Assembly (NCBI GenBank): GCA_916720285.1
Contig: CAKAQP010000038.1
Span: forward strand, 1 to 14,294
Source: an uncultured Lachnoanaerobaculum sp.
GTDB taxonomy: Bacteria > Bacillota > Clostridia > Lachnospirales > Lachnospiraceae
DNA: 14,294 nucleotides
Direction of reading: 5' to 3'
Position 1 is the stretch's first letter. Every line of letters begins with the position of its first letter. Position numbers and translations under genes: made by a program. The notes beneath the pieces are model-generated. The model saw nothing but the letters and a program-made list of their open reading frames with translations, was not told where the DNA came from and did not search any database. This document shows, in pieces, positions 14,206 through 14,294 of the stretch.

Positions 14206-14237
14206 ATAAAGTACACTCATTAAGCAGTGTACTTTAT
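14206..14237 (+). repeat. Perfect 12-bp hairpin followed by a T-rich tract
   Basis: ATAAAGTACACT (14206-14217) pairs with AGTGTACTTTAT (14226-14237) around an 8-nt loop, with TGTTTGTTTTG after it. It could be a terminator, an attenuator or a 5' stabilising hairpin for a transcript starting near 14200. Confidence 0.55.
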
Positions 14238-14294
14238 TGTTTGTTTTGTACATTATTTGTTGATTGCTTAATCAATACTACATCTCTATCAGGC

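Larger units (their letters stand above)
13919..14294. other. Repeat-rich intergenic region without a convincing gene
   Basis: No credible reading frame is seen on either strand. The stretch holds several perfect inverted repeats, listed separately (13932-14048, 14046-14126, 14206-14237), and a possible promoter at 14166-14193. The last 58 bases on the minus strand are open in one frame, which is too little to call a gene. Confidence 0.6.

Noticed and set aside
14234..14293. 3' end of a minus-strand gene (19 codons, stop at 14236-14234)
   Set aside because: The frame is open to the right edge and a hairpin follows, but 19 codons without a recognisable motif are not enough, and the hairpin lacks a T-tract on that strand.

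Overview
This is a low-GC, AT-rich bacterial window. AUA isoleucine codons are frequent, Shine-Dalgarno (SD) sites are strong, and lipoprotein-type binding proteins and a class III (strictly anaerobic) ribonucleotide reductase are present. This fits an anaerobic Firmicute of the Clostridia, most plausibly a Lachnospiraceae member; the genus is a guess and was not tested.

Layout, left to right. (1) 1-252 is the 3' end of a CAP/SCP-domain protein, closed by a strong terminator. (2) 476-3456 is a four-gene plus-strand operon for a polar amino-acid ABC importer (permease, permease, ATPase, lipoprotein binding protein), preceded by a dyad and closed by a terminator. (3) 3554-4045 is a small HD-domain hydrolase with its own promoter. 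(4) A convergent minus-strand pair follows, a DUF3290 protein (4809-5258) upstream of a YetF/DUF421-type membrane protein (4116-4805), with a clear promoter. (5) 5375-10318 is a minus-strand peptide/nickel-type ABC operon read from the right: permease B, permease C, lipoprotein binding protein, ATPase D, ATPase E/F. It has a sigma-A-like promoter at the right end and a terminator that folds over its last stop codon. (6) 10485-11423 is a minus-strand FMN-dependent alpha-hydroxy-acid oxidase-like enzyme. (7) Divergent from it, 11699-13867 is nrdD. Its promoter carries a near-perfect NrdR-box palindrome between the -35 and -10 elements. (8) 13868-14294 has no convincing gene. It holds the nrdD terminator and an unusually dense set of nested inverted repeats.

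How the genes work together: two complete ABC uptake systems (amino acid; peptide or metal chelate) take up most of the window. The anaerobic RNR makes dNTPs from NTPs and appears to be under NrdR control. The oxidase-like enzyme is transcribed divergently from nrdD; no functional link is shown beyond position.

I found no clearly new multi-gene system. The least explained parts are the repeat-rich non-coding block at 13932-14237, the altered active-site and FMN-loop motifs of the oxidase-like protein, and two dyads sharing a TGTTTA half-site in the peptide/nickel-type operon.
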